Shown piece after piece: positions 51,917-62,056 of a DNA stretch of 64,000 bases. The notes under the pieces are model-generated. The model was given only the letters and a program-made list of their open reading frames with translations. It was not told the origin of the DNA and did not search any database. Positions within the stretch are counted from its first letter, which is position 1. Each line of letters begins with the position of its first letter. A program made the position numbers and the translations under genes. Location: positions 367,213 through 431,212 of the forward strand of contig CACGWW010000001.1 in NCBI GenBank assembly GCA_902576905.1, read 5' to 3'. The DNA is from an uncultured Alphaproteobacteria bacterium. GTDB lineage: Bacteria; Pseudomonadota; Alphaproteobacteria; Rhodobacterales; Rhodobacteraceae.

Positions 51917-52681
51917 ATGTCAAATGAGATGGGAATCAATAATCTAAGAGACCTAGGGAGTAAAAAAACATCTGAAAACACAACTATTAGAAAGGGTTTG
52001 TTTTTAAGATGTGCGGCTCCGACGGAGTGGAATGAGCAGGTTAAAAATCAATTGGTGGCACTTAAAAAACCCTTAATCATAGATTTCAGAGGCGTTCAGG
52101 AGGAAAAAAATAACCCTTCTCAGATTCCAAAAGAATTTATAAGAAAAAGAGTGCACCTACCAATTGAACCCAAAGTGACCGATTTATTAAGAAAGTTAAA
52201 TCAGGTTGATAGATCAAAAAAAATAGAAATAAATAAAATTTTTCAACAGGCGTATCGAAAATATACGATTGAAAACATTGGGACCTTTGAAGAGTTTTTC
52301 AAAATATTATTTGATAATCCAGATTCCACTATAATGTTTCACTGCACCGCTGGAAAGGATCGAACAGGCTTTGCCTCAGCTTTAATCTTATCTCTTTTCG
52401 GTGTAGCAAATGAAACAATCATGGATGATTATTTGCTCTCAAACAAAACGTATAAACCGACTCAGAAAGTCAAAGGCGAAGTTCAAAAAATTGGTATCAA
52501 ACAACTTTTGAGAGTTGATGAAAGTTGGTTGAATGCTGGACTAGAAGAGTTTTCAGAAAGAGTTGGGAATATTAGAGATTTTTGTACTAAGATTATAAAT
52601 AGCGAGAATAGGCTCAAGGAATATTTAAACTATTGCCAGAATTTAGGAGAGAAGACTTATGTCGATAATGGAAAAATTTAA
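51917..52681 (+). CDS. Tyrosine/dual-specificity protein phosphatase (MptpB-like)
   Basis: A 254-residue phosphatase with the P-loop FHCTAGKDRTGFASALI (C-x5-R) near 152-168 and an N-terminal NLRDLGS / LFLRCAAPTEW typical of the Tyr-phosphatase 3 (MptpB) group, which can also act on phosphoinositides. I use the ATG at 51917 instead of the tracked TTG at 51905. The 3' end overlaps the SDR by 23 bases, so they are coupled; the substrate could be a small phosphorylated molecule. No partner kinase is present. Confidence 0.84.
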   Translation: MSNEMGINNLRDLGSKKTSENTTIRKGLFLRCAAPTEWNEQVKNQLVALKKPLIIDFRGVQEEKNNPSQIPKEFIRKRVHLPIEPKVTDLLRKLNQVDRSKKIEINKIFQQAYRKYTIENIGTFEEFFKILFDNPDSTIMFHCTAGKDRTGFASALILSLFGVANETIMDDYLLSNKTYKPTQKVKGEVQKIGIKQLLRVDESWLNAGLEEFSERVGNIRDFCTKIINSENRLKEYLNYCQNLGEKTYVDNGKI

Positions 52682-53426
52682 GCTGGATGGGAAGACGGCT
52701 TTAGTTACGGGGTGCAGTAAAGGAATAGGGTTTGGAATTGCCAAGGGCCTAGCGGAAGCAGGAGCTGATATAATTGGTGTCAGTTCTACATTAGATATAG
52801 GTAGTGAGATAGAAAAATATGTTGAGTCGATCGGTAGAAGATTTTATTGCTTTAGCTGTGATTTTTCTCAAAGACAGAATACACATAATTTTTTACAGGA
52901 ACTTAGTGAAAAAAATTTAGAACCAAATATTCTTGTTAGTAATGCAGGTTCCTTAATTAGAACTGAGCTGAACGAACATAATGATGCCCATTGGGATAGA
53001 ATACTAGAAATTAATTTATCGTCTCAGTTTGTTCTTGCAAGGGAACTTAGTTCAAAAATGATTGAAAGAGGCTGGGGTAAAATTATTTTTACAGCATCAA
53101 TCTTATCTCATCAGGGTGGTTTATTTGTTCCAAGCTATACAGCATCTAAAGGTGGAATTGCGCAACTTACAAAAGCTCTATCAAATGAACTGGCAGATAA
53201 GGGAATAAATGTTAATTCCATCGCCCCAGGTTACGTTGTCACTGATATTACAACCGCTCTTCGCCAAGATAAAAATAGGTCAGCTGACCTGATGGCAAGG
53301 ATACCTATGAAAAGATGGGGTACCATAGACGATATGGCAGGAGCTGCTGTTTACTTAGCTTCCGATGCATCAGACTACGTCAATGGGGAACTATTAAATG
53401 TAGACGGTGGATGGATGGGCAGATAG
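52659..53426 (+). CDS. Short-chain dehydrogenase (KduD/gluconate-dehydrogenase-like)
   Basis: Classical SDR of 255 residues. The cofactor loop is ALVTGCSKGIGFGIAKGL near 15-32, NAGSLIRTELNEH the NAG strand, and the active site S-Y-K is in FTASILSHQGGLFVPSYTASKGG. Its closest look is to 2-deoxy-D-gluconate 3-dehydrogenase or gluconate 5-dehydrogenase, but the sugar acid is not proven. A GGAGAG site precedes the ATG. It is coupled to the phosphatase gene and converges on leuB with a 3-base gap. Confidence 0.85.
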   Translation: MSIMEKFKLDGKTALVTGCSKGIGFGIAKGLAEAGADIIGVSSTLDIGSEIEKYVESIGRRFYCFSCDFSQRQNTHNFLQELSEKNLEPNILVSNAGSLIRTELNEHNDAHWDRILEINLSSQFVLARELSSKMIERGWGKIIFTASILSHQGGLFVPSYTASKGGIAQLTKALSNELADKGINVNSIAPGYVVTDITTALRQDKNRSADLMARIPMKRWGTIDDMAGAAVYLASDASDYVNGELLNVDGGWMGR

Positions 53427-53429
53427 CTA

Positions 53430-54527
53430 CTAGCCTGCCTCTAGCTCCTCTAGTATTTTTTCAGTCATCTCACTCGTTGAACAGAGACGTCCTTTGTCTC
53501 CCATCATTAGATCTGGAGTTCTGTACCCTTTCGCAAGTACCTTTTCTATACATTGCTCAAGAAGATCGGCATTCTGGGCGTCTGAAAATGAATACCTTAA
53601 AGCCATTGAAAAGCTTAAAATACAAGCTATTGGATTAGCCTTTTCCTGACCAGAAATATCTGGCGCTGATCCATGTACTGGCTCATACATAGCTCGAGGC
53701 AAGCCATTTTCTTTTTTATTTCCCAAGCTTGCAGATGGTAGCATTCCCAAACTGCCTGTTAGCATAGCGGCACAATCGGATAGTATATCTCCAAAAAGAT
53801 TATCTGTTACAATCACATCAAACTGTTTAGGATCTCTAACCAATTGCATCGCTCCATTGTCAGCATACATATGGCTGAGCTCTACATCCTGATAATCAAC
53901 ATGAACCTCATTAACAATATCCCGCCATAGAACACCACTCTCCATCACATTAGCTTTTTCCATAGAGCATAATTTTCTATTTCTTTTTAAAGCAAGTTCA
54001 AAGGCACTTATTGCAACCCTTCGTATCTCTGATTCAGTATATCTTTGTGTATTTATACCAACTCTCTCATTTGAGCCATCAGTATGAATACCACGAGGTT
54101 CTCCGAAATAAATCCCCGATGTTAGCTCTCGTACGATAACAATATCCAGTCCAGAAACTATTTCTTTCTTGAGTGACGAGAAAGAGGCCAAGGCATCAAA
54201 ACATTGAGCGGGTCGGATATTGGCAAATAAGTCAAGTTCTTTCCTAAGTCTCAATAGCGCTCGTTCTGGTTTCAAATCAAAACTCAGATTATCGTAATTA
54301 GGGCCACCGACCGCCCCCAGCAAAACAGCATCTACTCCTAGTGCTTTGTGTAAGATCTCTTCCGTAAGAGGAACACCGTGTTTATCGTACGACGCTCCAC
54401 CAACTAAACCTTCTTCAATGTCTATTTTTAAATTGCGCTTATCCTGGAACCAAGAAATAATACGCTTAACCTCAGTCATCACCTCTGGACCAATTCCGTC
54501 TCCTGGAAGAATAAGCAAAGAAAACAT
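53430..54527 (-). CDS. leuB: 3-Isopropylmalate dehydrogenase
   Basis: Oxidatively decarboxylates 3-isopropylmalate in leucine synthesis. Landmarks: [42 protein letters not shown], the substrate arginine/tyrosine region [14 protein letters not shown], and [21 protein letters not shown]. At 365 residues it is full length; I use the ATG at 54527 over the tracked TTG at 54530. It is last in a leuC-leuD-leuB set (13-base gap after leuD). Confidence 0.96.
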   Translation of the reverse strand: MFSLLILPGDGIGPEVMTEVKRIISWFQDKRNLKIDIEEGLVGGASYDKHGVPLTEEILHKALGVDAVLLGAVGGPNYDNLSFDLKPERALLRLRKELDLFANIRPAQCFDALASFSSLKKEIVSGLDIVIVRELTSGIYFGEPRGIHTDGSNERVGINTQRYTESEIRRVAISAFELALKRNRKLCSMEKANVMESGVLWRDIVNEVHVDYQDVELSHMYADNGAMQLVRDPKQFDVIVTDNLFGDILSDCAAMLTGSLGMLPSASLGNKKENGLPRAMYEPVHGSAPDISGQEKANPIACILSFSMALRYSFSDAQNADLLEQCIEKVLAKGYRTPDLMMGDKGRLCSTSEMTEKILEELEAG

Positions 54528-54540
54528 CAATTATACCTTT

Positions 54541-55146
54541 TTATGACCAGCTAAATTTTTCAGAATATTCTTTTTCAAATCTACTTATTTTATCCGCACT
54601 CTTGAGTGTTAATCCGATATCATCTAACCCATTTAATAAGCAATATTTCTTAAACTCATCAACCTCAAAGTCTAGTTGGTCTCCATTGTTTCGAACAATC
54701 TTCTGGTTTTCGAGATCAATTTTCATAATAGATGTTGTTTCCATTTCTGCGTCTTGTAGAAGTATTTGATGCAAATCTTCAGACACAATAATTGGAAGTA
54801 TGCCATTCTTAAAGCAATTATTAAAAAAAATGTCTGCGAAACTTGTTGATATTATGCACTTAATTCCAAAATCCTTTAAAGCCCAAGGCGCATGTTCTCT
54901 CGAAGAACCACAACCAAAGTTAGCTCCACCTACTATAATTGAGGCTTTTGAATAATGATTCTTATTTAAGATAAAATCTTTTATTTCATTCCCATTTTGA
55001 TCATAACGCATTTCAAAAAAAAGATTCTCTCCAAGACCAGTCCTTTTAATTGTTTTGAGGAACTGTTTTGGTATTAACATATCAGTATCGATATTTATTA
55101 ATGGCATTGGAGCTGCGATGCCTTCAAGTATATTAAACTTTTCCAT
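54541..55146 (-). CDS. leuD: 3-Isopropylmalate dehydratase small subunit
   Basis: Swivelling-domain partner of LeuC in isomerising 2- to 3-isopropylmalate. [23 protein letters not shown] is the N-terminal signature, [23 protein letters not shown] the substrate-contact loop, and [17 protein letters not shown] follows. The 201-residue length is typical. It is 12 bases downstream of leuC and 13 upstream of leuB. Confidence 0.96.
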   Translation of the reverse strand: MEKFNILEGIAAPMPLINIDTDMLIPKQFLKTIKRTGLGENLFFEMRYDQNGNEIKDFILNKNHYSKASIIVGGANFGCGSSREHAPWALKDFGIKCIISTSFADIFFNNCFKNGILPIIVSEDLHQILLQDAEMETTSIMKIDLENQKIVRNNGDQLDFEVDEFKKYCLLNGLDDIGLTLKSADKISRFEKEYSEKFSWS

Positions 55147-55158
55147 CAGTGTCTTTCA

Positions 55159-56568
55159 CTAAATATCTCTCACGTCAGTCAATCGGCCAGTTATTGCTGC
55201 TGCTGCTGCCATTGCTGGGCTCATTAAATGAGTACGGCCCCCACGCCCTTGTCGTCCTTCAAAATTTCTATTAGACGTCGCCGCGCATCTTTCCTCAGGC
55301 AACAACTGATCAGGATTCATTGCTAGACACATAGAACAACCTGGCATTCTCCAATCAAAACCAGCATCTTTTAGTGAATTGGCTATTCCTTCTTCTTCCG
55401 CCTGTTTTTTCACTAATCCGGATCCCGGTACGACCATAGCCCTTATCCCACTCTTTACCTTTTTTCCCTTAACAATCTTTTCTACCTCTCTCAAATCCTC
55501 TATTCGTCCGTTGGTGCAAGAACCAATAAAAACCGCATCAACTTCTATATCTTGTAATTTCTGGCCTGGCCTTAACCCCATATATTCAAGAGATCTTTTA
55601 GCAGCTTCTACTTTACTTCCTTGAAAATTATCAGGGCTTGGTACGGAATCTGTGATAGGAAGAACATCCTCGGGGCTTGTTCCCCAGGTAACAACGGGCG
55701 CAATGTCCTCCGCCCTTAAGAAAATCTCTTTATCAAAATACGCATCTGGATCAGAAAAAAGCGTTTTCCAAAATTTTACAGCCTTATCCCATTTTTCACC
55801 TTTTGGTGAATTTGGTCTACCCTTTACATAATCTAAGGTCTTTTGGTCGGGCGCTATAAGGCCGGCTCTCGCTCCACCTTCAATAGCCATATTGCAAACA
55901 GTCATTCGTCCTTCCATAGAAAGGCTCTCAATAGCATTTCCACAATATTCGATTACATGTCCGGTGCCACCCGCTGTTCCTGTTTTTCCAATTATTGTAA
56001 GTGTAATATCTTTTGCTGTGACTCCATTGCCTAATTCCCCAGAGACCTCCACCTTCATATTTTTTGACTTCTGCTGAATTAATGTCTGCGTTGCAAGGAC
56101 ATGCTCTACTTCGGATGTTCCTATGCCGTGCGCTAATGCACCAAAAGCCCCATGCGTTGCCGTATGACTATCCCCACAAACAATTGTCATACCTGGCAAA
56201 GTCCACCCTTGTTCAGGACCAATTATATGTACTATTCCTTGCCTAATATCATCAACAGCATAGTAATGAATGCCAAAATCTCGTGCATTTTTATCCAGAG
56301 TTTCTAACTGTATACGACCTTCTTCACTGCCAAAGTTGGTCAACCGATCAGATGTTGTAGCCACATTATGATCTGGGACCGCGATTGTTTTTTCAGGAGC
56401 ACGAACTTTCCTTCCCGCTTCTCTTAGACCCTCAAAAGCTTGGGGGCTAGTAACTTCATGCACCAAATGCCTGTCAATGTATATCAGAGAAGTATCATTT
56501 TCTGATTGTATTAAATGGTTATCCCAAATTTTGTCATATAGAGTTCTACTTTTCGCCATAATTTTCAT
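55159..56568 (-). CDS. leuC: 3-Isopropylmalate dehydratase large subunit
   Basis: Aconitase-family enzyme with a 4Fe-4S cluster, 469 residues. The cluster cysteines are in [15 protein letters not shown] near 350 and [13 protein letters not shown] near 410. Early motifs are [20 protein letters not shown] and [27 protein letters not shown]. Two starts are possible (56568, or an ATG three codons on); neither has a clear ribosome site. It is divergent from the ialB-like gene across 166 bases in which I find no leucine leader peptide or attenuator. Confidence 0.96.
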   Translation of the reverse strand: MKIMAKSRTLYDKIWDNHLIQSENDTSLIYIDRHLVHEVTSPQAFEGLREAGRKVRAPEKTIAVPDHNVATTSDRLTNFGSEEGRIQLETLDKNARDFGIHYYAVDDIRQGIVHIIGPEQGWTLPGMTIVCGDSHTATHGAFGALAHGIGTSEVEHVLATQTLIQQKSKNMKVEVSGELGNGVTAKDITLTIIGKTGTAGGTGHVIEYCGNAIESLSMEGRMTVCNMAIEGGARAGLIAPDQKTLDYVKGRPNSPKGEKWDKAVKFWKTLFSDPDAYFDKEIFLRAEDIAPVVTWGTSPEDVLPITDSVPSPDNFQGSKVEAAKRSLEYMGLRPGQKLQDIEVDAVFIGSCTNGRIEDLREVEKIVKGKKVKSGIRAMVVPGSGLVKKQAEEEGIANSLKDAGFDWRMPGCSMCLAMNPDQLLPEERCAATSNRNFEGRQGRGGRTHLMSPAMAAAAAITGRLTDVRDI

Positions 56569-56734
56569 ATCTAAATAAATTTTTTATCAAAATCCAGAAC
56601 TTTTTACTTTATCAGATTTTTGCAAGCTTTAAGACATCAGCCACCTGTAATGGAAAACAAAATAAAAAGTCTTTTCTAGATCCATAATTGCTTGTATTAG
56701 TATGCGCATGAAGATTGATAATATAAAGGACTAA

Positions 56735-57340
56735 ATGAAACTCGATATTAATAAAATCTCGGCATCCTATTCTAAAAAGTTAGTTTTTAAAATAGTTTTA
56801 TATATTGTAATGAGTTTTTTGTTTTTGACAAAAAGTTCCTCTGGGCAGGATAATTTGCAGAAAGCTGAAAAAAGTTTTAGAGACTGGAGCGTTTTCGTAT
56901 CGAAAGAGGACCCCAAAATGTGCTTTATTGCTTCTCAGTCTATCAAAGGTGAAGCATTCAGAAATAATCAAAAGCTCTCATCGGTTAATCGAGAAAAAGG
57001 AACATTGTATATAATTAAGATATTAAATAAAGAGAGCGAATATGAGGGAACATTTTATGCTGGGTATCCTTTACAGGTCGGGTCAAAAGCAGTTCTAGAA
57101 ATTGATAATAAGGACAAGATTGTGTTTTTTGCTCATCCATCGCCTAAAGCTAAAGCAGAGAAAGACCATGCATGGGCTCAAAAATTTGATCAAAAAAAAT
57201 TAGTAACTTTTCTTAGGAAAGGTAGCAAGGCAGTAATGAGCGCTATATCTCATCGTAACACTGTTACGAAAGATACATTTATGTTAACGGGTTTTTCCGA
57301 TGCCTTATCGGAATTAGAGAAGCGGTGCAAATTAAATTGA
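56735..57340 (+). CDS. Invasion-associated locus B (IalB)-family exported protein
   Basis: A 201-residue protein with a basic N-terminus and hydrophobic segment (about residues 16-36) ending near SSGQ, a likely signal peptide. The mature part has SFRDWSVFVSKEDPKMCFIAS, GTFYAGYPLQVGSKAVLEID, and a final SELEKRCKLN, the IalB-domain pattern with two cysteines. Family members are envelope proteins of unclear molecular role; the 'invasion' name comes from Bartonella and does not imply pathogenicity here. The end overlaps rlmN by 16 bases, a pairing common in Rhodobacterales. Confidence 0.85.
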   Translation: MKLDINKISASYSKKLVFKIVLYIVMSFLFLTKSSSGQDNLQKAEKSFRDWSVFVSKEDPKMCFIASQSIKGEAFRNNQKLSSVNREKGTLYIIKILNKESEYEGTFYAGYPLQVGSKAVLEIDNKDKIVFFAHPSPKAKAEKDHAWAQKFDQKKLVTFLRKGSKAVMSAISHRNTVTKDTFMLTGFSDALSELEKRCKLN

Positions 57341-58455
57341 CCTCAAAATCGATTTCTCAAGAAAGTAACATTTTAGGGCTCAGCAGAGACGAATTGTTTT
57401 CGCTCGTTTCAGACTTAGAAACTCAACCAAAAAGAGTATCTATGAGAGTAAGTCAACTCTGGTCTTGGATCTATTGTCATGGAATGAGTTCATTTGATAA
57501 TATGACAAATATAGATAAAAGTCTTCGGTCAAAACTGCAAAAAGTTTTTAATATTTCACGGCCAGCTATTGAAAAAAAAGAAATCAGCAATGACGGTACA
57601 ATAAAATATTTATTCTGTTTAGAGGACCAAAGCAAAATAGAAACGGTATTTATCCCTGAAGAAAAAAGAAGCACTCTTTGTATTTCTTCACAAGTTGGTT
57701 GTACGTTGAACTGTTCATTCTGTCATACTGGGACTCAGAAATTGGTTAGGAATCTCTCAAGTCAAGAGATTGTAGGTCAAGTCATCGCAGTTTATGATGA
57801 TCTGGGGCTTTGGGAGAAGAAGAGGGTGAACAGTAGTCATTCTTCTTGTTTCGAAATAATTACCAATATTGTTTTCATGGGAATGGGTGAACCTCTATTA
57901 AATTACGAAGAAGTAAAAAAAGCCTGTAGTATTTTGATGGACAACAAAGGATTGGATTTTTCAAGAAGGAGAATCACCTTATCAACAGCTGGTATTGTTC
58001 CTAAGATAAAGACGGCTCATGAAGAAATCGGCTGTATGATCGCTGTAAGTCTTCACGCGACAGAAAATAAGACAAGGGATATTTTAGTTCCCATAAATAA
58101 AAAGTGGAATCTAGAACAGTTGCTTGGATCCTTGAGAGATGACGTTAAGTTGCGCAATTCGGAACGAGTAACATTTGAATACGTTATGCTTGACGGAATT
58201 AACGATACAAAAGAGGACGCACATAGGTTAGTAAGATTACTACAAGGTCTTCCTTCTAAGATAAACTTAATACCGTTTAATAATTGGACTGGAAGTCAAT
58301 ATAAGCGTTCTTCCTTAGATAGAATAAAAGCGTTTAAAGATATTATTATCAAATCAAGATTACCAAGCCCAATTCGAAAACCTCGTGGAGAGGACATTAT
58401 GGCTGCGTGTGGCCAGTTAAAATCTAATTCCGTTAAAGAAAAAGCAACTATATGA
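57325..58455 (+). CDS. rlmN: 23S rRNA A2503 / tRNA A37 C2-methyltransferase RlmN
   Basis: Radical-SAM methyltransferase of 376 residues that methylates C2 of A2503 in 23S rRNA and A37 of some tRNAs. The cluster cysteines are in VGCTLNCSFCHTGTQKLVRN (C-x3-C-x2-C) near 125-140, followed by NIVFMGMGEPLLNYEEV; the C-terminal mechanistic cysteine is in GEDIMAACGQL. The start is a GTG inside the end of the ialB-like gene. Its stop overlaps the L,D-transpeptidase start by 4 bases. Confidence 0.95.
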   Translation: MQIKLTSKSISQESNILGLSRDELFSLVSDLETQPKRVSMRVSQLWSWIYCHGMSSFDNMTNIDKSLRSKLQKVFNISRPAIEKKEISNDGTIKYLFCLEDQSKIETVFIPEEKRSTLCISSQVGCTLNCSFCHTGTQKLVRNLSSQEIVGQVIAVYDDLGLWEKKRVNSSHSSCFEIITNIVFMGMGEPLLNYEEVKKACSILMDNKGLDFSRRRITLSTAGIVPKIKTAHEEIGCMIAVSLHATENKTRDILVPINKKWNLEQLLGSLRDDVKLRNSERVTFEYVMLDGINDTKEDAHRLVRLLQGLPSKINLIPFNNWTGSQYKRSSLDRIKAFKDIIIKSRLPSPIRKPRGEDIMAACGQLKSNSVKEKATI

Positions 58456-58952
58456 AAAAAATAAGCAAAAGACGCTTTTTGTTGTTTTCAATTCTATTTC
58501 CTTTCATTTTTTTTAAACCTTCATGGAGTCATCCTAAAAAGCCAAATTTATTGGTGGTATGGAAAAAAAAGAGAGTTCTAGCTCTTTACAGAAACAGTAA
58601 AATAATAAAATCCTATCGAATTCGTTTAGGGTTCAGCCCTCAGGGTCAGAAAGAAAAAGAAGGAGATGGTAAAACCCCAGAGGGTAAATACTACATTACA
58701 CACAAAAACCCGAATAGTAAATTTTACTTAAGTCTTGGAATAAACTTTCCCAATCAATCTGACAAAAAAAGAGCTCTTCAAAGAGGCCTCAATCCTGGTA
58801 GTGACATTTATATTCATGGGCTTGGAAAAAAAAATATCCTGTTGCACTATTTTTTTGACTGGACTGAGGGTTGCATTGCAGTAACAAATAAAGAAATAGA
58901 GGAAATTTATAGTATGGTTGAACCCGGTACCATTATCTACATTTATGCTTAA
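58452..58952 (+). CDS. L,D-transpeptidase (YkuD domain)
   Basis: A 166-residue exported enzyme of the YafK/YkuD type. A basic start is followed by a hydrophobic segment (about 9-22) acting as signal peptide. The catalytic histidine is in YIHGLGKKNILLHYF and the nucleophile cysteine in DWTEGCIAVTN, the L,D-transpeptidase signature. Members crosslink meso-diaminopimelate residues of peptidoglycan or act on attached proteins or amides. It is coupled to rlmN by a 4-base overlap and converges on the CAP-domain lipoprotein. Confidence 0.9.
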   Translation: MKKISKRRFLLFSILFPFIFFKPSWSHPKKPNLLVVWKKKRVLALYRNSKIIKSYRIRLGFSPQGQKEKEGDGKTPEGKYYITHKNPNSKFYLSLGINFPNQSDKKRALQRGLNPGSDIYIHGLGKKNILLHYFFDWTEGCIAVTNKEIEEIYSMVEPGTIIYIYA

Positions 58953-58966
58953 ACCTAAACTCGTGA

Positions 58967-59467
58967 CTAAGACTTGCCAATCATCTGTACCCACCAAACT
59001 TTTCCGGTGCTATCCTGATACCAACTTAGCCCTAGATCGGTCGCAGTGGGGTCCAGAATAATTTCTCTTCCAATATTACTTTTGAACCAGACATTCAATA
59101 CATCATACTCACCCTCATACGTCTCCGAAACGTTTTCACCAAGCACTAAGCCCTCAAAACCTGCAATTTTTGCCCTATCTATTGCTGAAGATGCATCTGA
59201 ACCGTAGTTCCAGGCTCGCTGTTGTCTGGCTATGTCAAAAGCATGTGTCTTCGATGCTGCTGAAAGACTGGATGAGTACTTTAGTGAGGATCTTCCATTT
59301 TCCAGTCTTAAGGCATTAACCATTTCTAGGTGTCTTGATTTTAGAGCAGTCACGTTGAAGCTAGAAATAACCCCTGACTTAGAGTAACCATGGTAGACGT
59401 CTGTATTTGTACCAACACATCCTACTAAAATAGCCAAAAGCAATAGTTTTAATATAAAATTGTTCAT
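58967..59467 (-). CDS. CAP/SCP-domain lipoprotein
   Basis: A 166-residue protein with a signal peptide ending in a lipobox-like LAILVGC, so the mature N-terminus is probably lipidated at C17. The CAP core has MVNALRLENGRSSLKYSSSLSAASKTHAFDIARQQ and FEGLVLGENVSETY, then VLNVWFKSNIGREIIL and ATDLGLSW; the CAP histidine is in KTHAFD. The function is unknown but such proteins often sit near peptidoglycan enzymes, as here between two L,D-transpeptidases. Confidence 0.87.
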   Translation of the reverse strand: MNNFILKLLLLAILVGCVGTNTDVYHGYSKSGVISSFNVTALKSRHLEMVNALRLENGRSSLKYSSSLSAASKTHAFDIARQQRAWNYGSDASSAIDRAKIAGFEGLVLGENVSETYEGEYDVLNVWFKSNIGREIILDPTATDLGLSWYQDSTGKVWWVQMIGKS

Positions 59468-59572
59468 ATATCTATAAGTCTTTTGTTCTAATGTTAGAAA
59501 TACTAAGTTAATTTTTAATTCATATGCAATTAGTTGTTTTATAGTAAATAGTTTTCAACTATTAATGTAAAA

Positions 59573-60151
59573 ATGACCAAAGCAGTCTCCAACATATTAA
59601 TATCATCGCTACTATTATTTGTTTATGCAGTAATAAGCAACCCTATTATTGCCCAGACAGCAGTAGACTTTGGTAAAGATGGAAAACCAAAACACAACAT
59701 TTTCTCATTCAGAGTACAAACTTGGCAGGATCATTTTAAGGATTTGAATAAAGGGGCAATACTCGTTGACACCAAAACGCGATCATTACATTATTGGGGT
59801 AAGAATGGAAAAGAGTATAAGGTCTTTCCAACCTCCGTCCCCCTAAATGAAGAATTGACACGACTCGGGTATACAAAAGTTACAAAAAAAGTAATTGGAC
59901 CTGAATGGAGGCCTACAAAAAAAATGAGGAAAAGAGATCCCAAGCTCCCTGAGTTTATGCCTCCAGGCCCTGATAACCCTCTGGGATCCCACGCACTTTA
60001 TCTAAGTTGGCCGAGTTATCGTATTCATGGAACAAGTGATACTAGAAAAATTGGAAGGCAAAGCTCTTCTGGATGCATAGGGCTATATAATGAACAAATT
60101 GAAGAGCTTTTCAATTTAGTCGAGATTGGAACGCCTGTTAGAATTCTATAG
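59573..60151 (+). CDS. L,D-transpeptidase (YkuD domain)
   Basis: A 192-residue exported enzyme with a signal peptide ending near IIAQTAVDF. The YkuD motif is complete: SYRIHGTSDTRKIGRQSSSGCIGLYN with H and the nucleophile C in S-S-G-C. ILVDTKTRSLHYW is the typical first strand. It is a peptidoglycan 3-3 crosslinking or lipoprotein-attaching enzyme of the periplasm. It overlaps the convergent epimerase-like gene by 14 bases, and is divergent from the CAP lipoprotein. Confidence 0.92.
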   Translation: MTKAVSNILISSLLLFVYAVISNPIIAQTAVDFGKDGKPKHNIFSFRVQTWQDHFKDLNKGAILVDTKTRSLHYWGKNGKEYKVFPTSVPLNEELTRLGYTKVTKKVIGPEWRPTKKMRKRDPKLPEFMPPGPDNPLGSHALYLSWPSYRIHGTSDTRKIGRQSSSGCIGLYNEQIEELFNLVEIGTPVRIL

Positions 60152-61022
60152 AATTAATATGAATCGCAGAGAGCCCCTCTTTAAATGAGGGAAAGGTTAG
60201 CTTATATTTCAATTCATCTTTGAGCCTAGTGTTTGATACTTTTTTTTCTTCTTTGTAAAAACTTCTCGCCATTTCACTGACCAAATCACTTTCCAAACTG
60301 ACTGTCTGTGGGCATTTTTTTTTAAGTAAACTCGCAGCGAATTGTGCTACATCCAATTGCGTTGCAGGCAAATCGTCAGACAAGTTGAAAATCGTAGCTT
60401 CCGATTTAGAGCTTATAGCCATCTCGATTGCGCCTACTATATCGTCAACATGAATTCTGTTAAACAGATGAGCTGGTTTATTGACTATATAAACCCTTTC
60501 ATTTGCCAATAAACGATCAATTAGACTTCTTCCAGGCCCATATATACCTGCCAACCTGAAAATCACAGTTTTTATGGAAAAATTTTCTCCAAATATTAGC
60601 CATGATTTTTCGGCCGCAACTCTTGAAATACTTCTCTCTAGATTAGGTTCGAGCACTGTATCCTCTGTAACCCAGCCACCTTTTTTTTTATCTCCATAAA
60701 CACTAGTTGTTGATAGATATCCTGCCCATTTTATTCTTTTGCTATTTTTTCTGAATAAATACCCATAATTCTCGATAACTGGATCCTTACTATTTTCTGG
60801 CGGAGCCGTGCTCAAAATATATGAATTCTTGCTGAGGATACTCTCAATTTTTTCCTCATCATCGAAAAAAACCGGTGTGGCATTAAGTGATTTAATTTCT
60901 TCGGCCTTTTCCTTAAATCTCGTCGTACAAAACACTTCCCAATTTTTTTTTGAGAATTTCTTGCACATAAATTTGGCTGTGTATCCAAAGCCAAAAATTA
61001 ACAATATATTTTTCTTATTCAT
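60138..61022 (-). CDS. NAD-dependent epimerase/dehydratase-family protein (YeeZ-like)
   Basis: An extended-SDR protein of 294 residues. The nucleotide loop is LLIFGFGYTAKFMCKKF near 6-22, and WAGYLSTTSVYGDKKKGGW (active-site strand) near 96-114; the classical YxxxK is only partly preserved. RLAGIYGPGRSLIDRLL and RIHVDDIVGAIEMAI follow. The family is close to YeeZ, whose reaction is not established. It starts 8 bases inside the end of queG, so is cotranscribed. Confidence 0.84.
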   Translation of the reverse strand: MNKKNILLIFGFGYTAKFMCKKFSKKNWEVFCTTRFKEKAEEIKSLNATPVFFDDEEKIESILSKNSYILSTAPPENSKDPVIENYGYLFRKNSKRIKWAGYLSTTSVYGDKKKGGWVTEDTVLEPNLERSISRVAAEKSWLIFGENFSIKTVIFRLAGIYGPGRSLIDRLLANERVYIVNKPAHLFNRIHVDDIVGAIEMAISSKSEATIFNLSDDLPATQLDVAQFAASLLKKKCPQTVSLESDLVSEMARSFYKEEKKVSNTRLKDELKYKLTFPSFKEGLSAIHINSIEF

Positions 61023-62055
61023 TTTTTTTTAACTCAGAAATAGACCAAATAGCTGCTTCAGATATAAAATCTACAGAATGACTTTTAAACCCCTCCAGTA
61101 ATTTTATGTATTCTTTTTTTCCACTATTTCCCATCGCATATATTACATTTCTTAAAAATCTATCTGATCCTAATCTTTTTATTACGGTTCCACTAAAATA
61201 ATTCCTGAAGTCACCATCTGAAAAGGTTAGAGCTTTCTCCAAAGCTAAGTCAGAAAAAGTTTCTCTATAATTCTCATTTCTGCTTATTTGTGCAAATTTA
61301 TTCCAGGGACAGACAGCTAAACAATCATCGCATCCAAAAACTCTGTTGCCAATTGATGCTCTAAATTGTTTATCTATAGCGCCCTTGTGTTCGATAGTGA
61401 GATACGCAATGCATTTTCTAGCATCTAGTTTATATGGACCCTCAAAAGCATTAGTGGGACAAATATCCAGACACTTGGTACAAGATCCACAATTATCTTG
61501 CTCTGGTTCATCTGCAAGTAATGGTTTATCTATGTACATTACACCGATAAAAAACCAATTTCCCATATTTCTACTCACCAAATTTGTATGTTTGCCTTGC
61601 CAACCCAAGCCAGATAGTTGTGCTAAAGGTTTTTCCATAACAGGAGCAGTATCGACGAATATTTTTAGCTCACAGTCTAATTTTTTTTTTACCCAAGAGG
61701 CTACGATCTTTAGCTTAGATTTCACTACTTTATGATAATCTCTTTTGGTGGCATAAACTGAGATATTAGATAATTCTTTATCCATCAATTTTTTTAAAGG
61801 GTCTTCTGCTGGAGTATATTCATCTGTAAATACTAAAATTGATTTAACACTTGGCCACAAATTTTCCGGTGCTATTCGATCGTTGATCCTTTTCTCCAAC
61901 CAATCCATACCAGCATTCCAATCATTTTTAATGAAGTCCCTAAATCTTTCTTTTATTGTTTGATCAACCTTGAGAGGATCGGTTATACCAACGGCAGAAA
62001 AACCTGCATCAGAAGCTATCTGTTGAAGTTGTGATTTAAAATCCAATATTTCCAT
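61015..62055 (-). CDS. queG: Epoxyqueuosine reductase QueG
   Basis: Cobalamin-dependent iron-sulfur enzyme of 346 residues that makes queuosine from epoxyqueuosine in tRNA. Two 4Fe-4S clusters are encoded by CGSCTKCLDICPTNAF near 195 and FGCDDCLAVCPWNKFA near 241. AVGITDPLKV and GWQGKHTNLVSRNMGNWF are early family motifs. A short HEAT-like tail remains at the C-terminus. It is 1 base downstream of the glutathione transferase and overlaps the epimerase-like gene by 8 bases. Confidence 0.95.
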   Translation of the reverse strand: MEILDFKSQLQQIASDAGFSAVGITDPLKVDQTIKERFRDFIKNDWNAGMDWLEKRINDRIAPENLWPSVKSILVFTDEYTPAEDPLKKLMDKELSNISVYATKRDYHKVVKSKLKIVASWVKKKLDCELKIFVDTAPVMEKPLAQLSGLGWQGKHTNLVSRNMGNWFFIGVMYIDKPLLADEPEQDNCGSCTKCLDICPTNAFEGPYKLDARKCIAYLTIEHKGAIDKQFRASIGNRVFGCDDCLAVCPWNKFAQISRNENYRETFSDLALEKALTFSDGDFRNYFSGTVIKRLGSDRFLRNVIYAMGNSGKKEYIKLLEGFKSHSVDFISEAAIWSISELKKNE

Positions 62056-62056
62056 A

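Noticed and set aside
56569-56734. Leucine attenuator or leader peptide upstream of leuC
   Set aside because: I looked for a short frame with runs of leucine codons and a terminator/antiterminator pair and found none.
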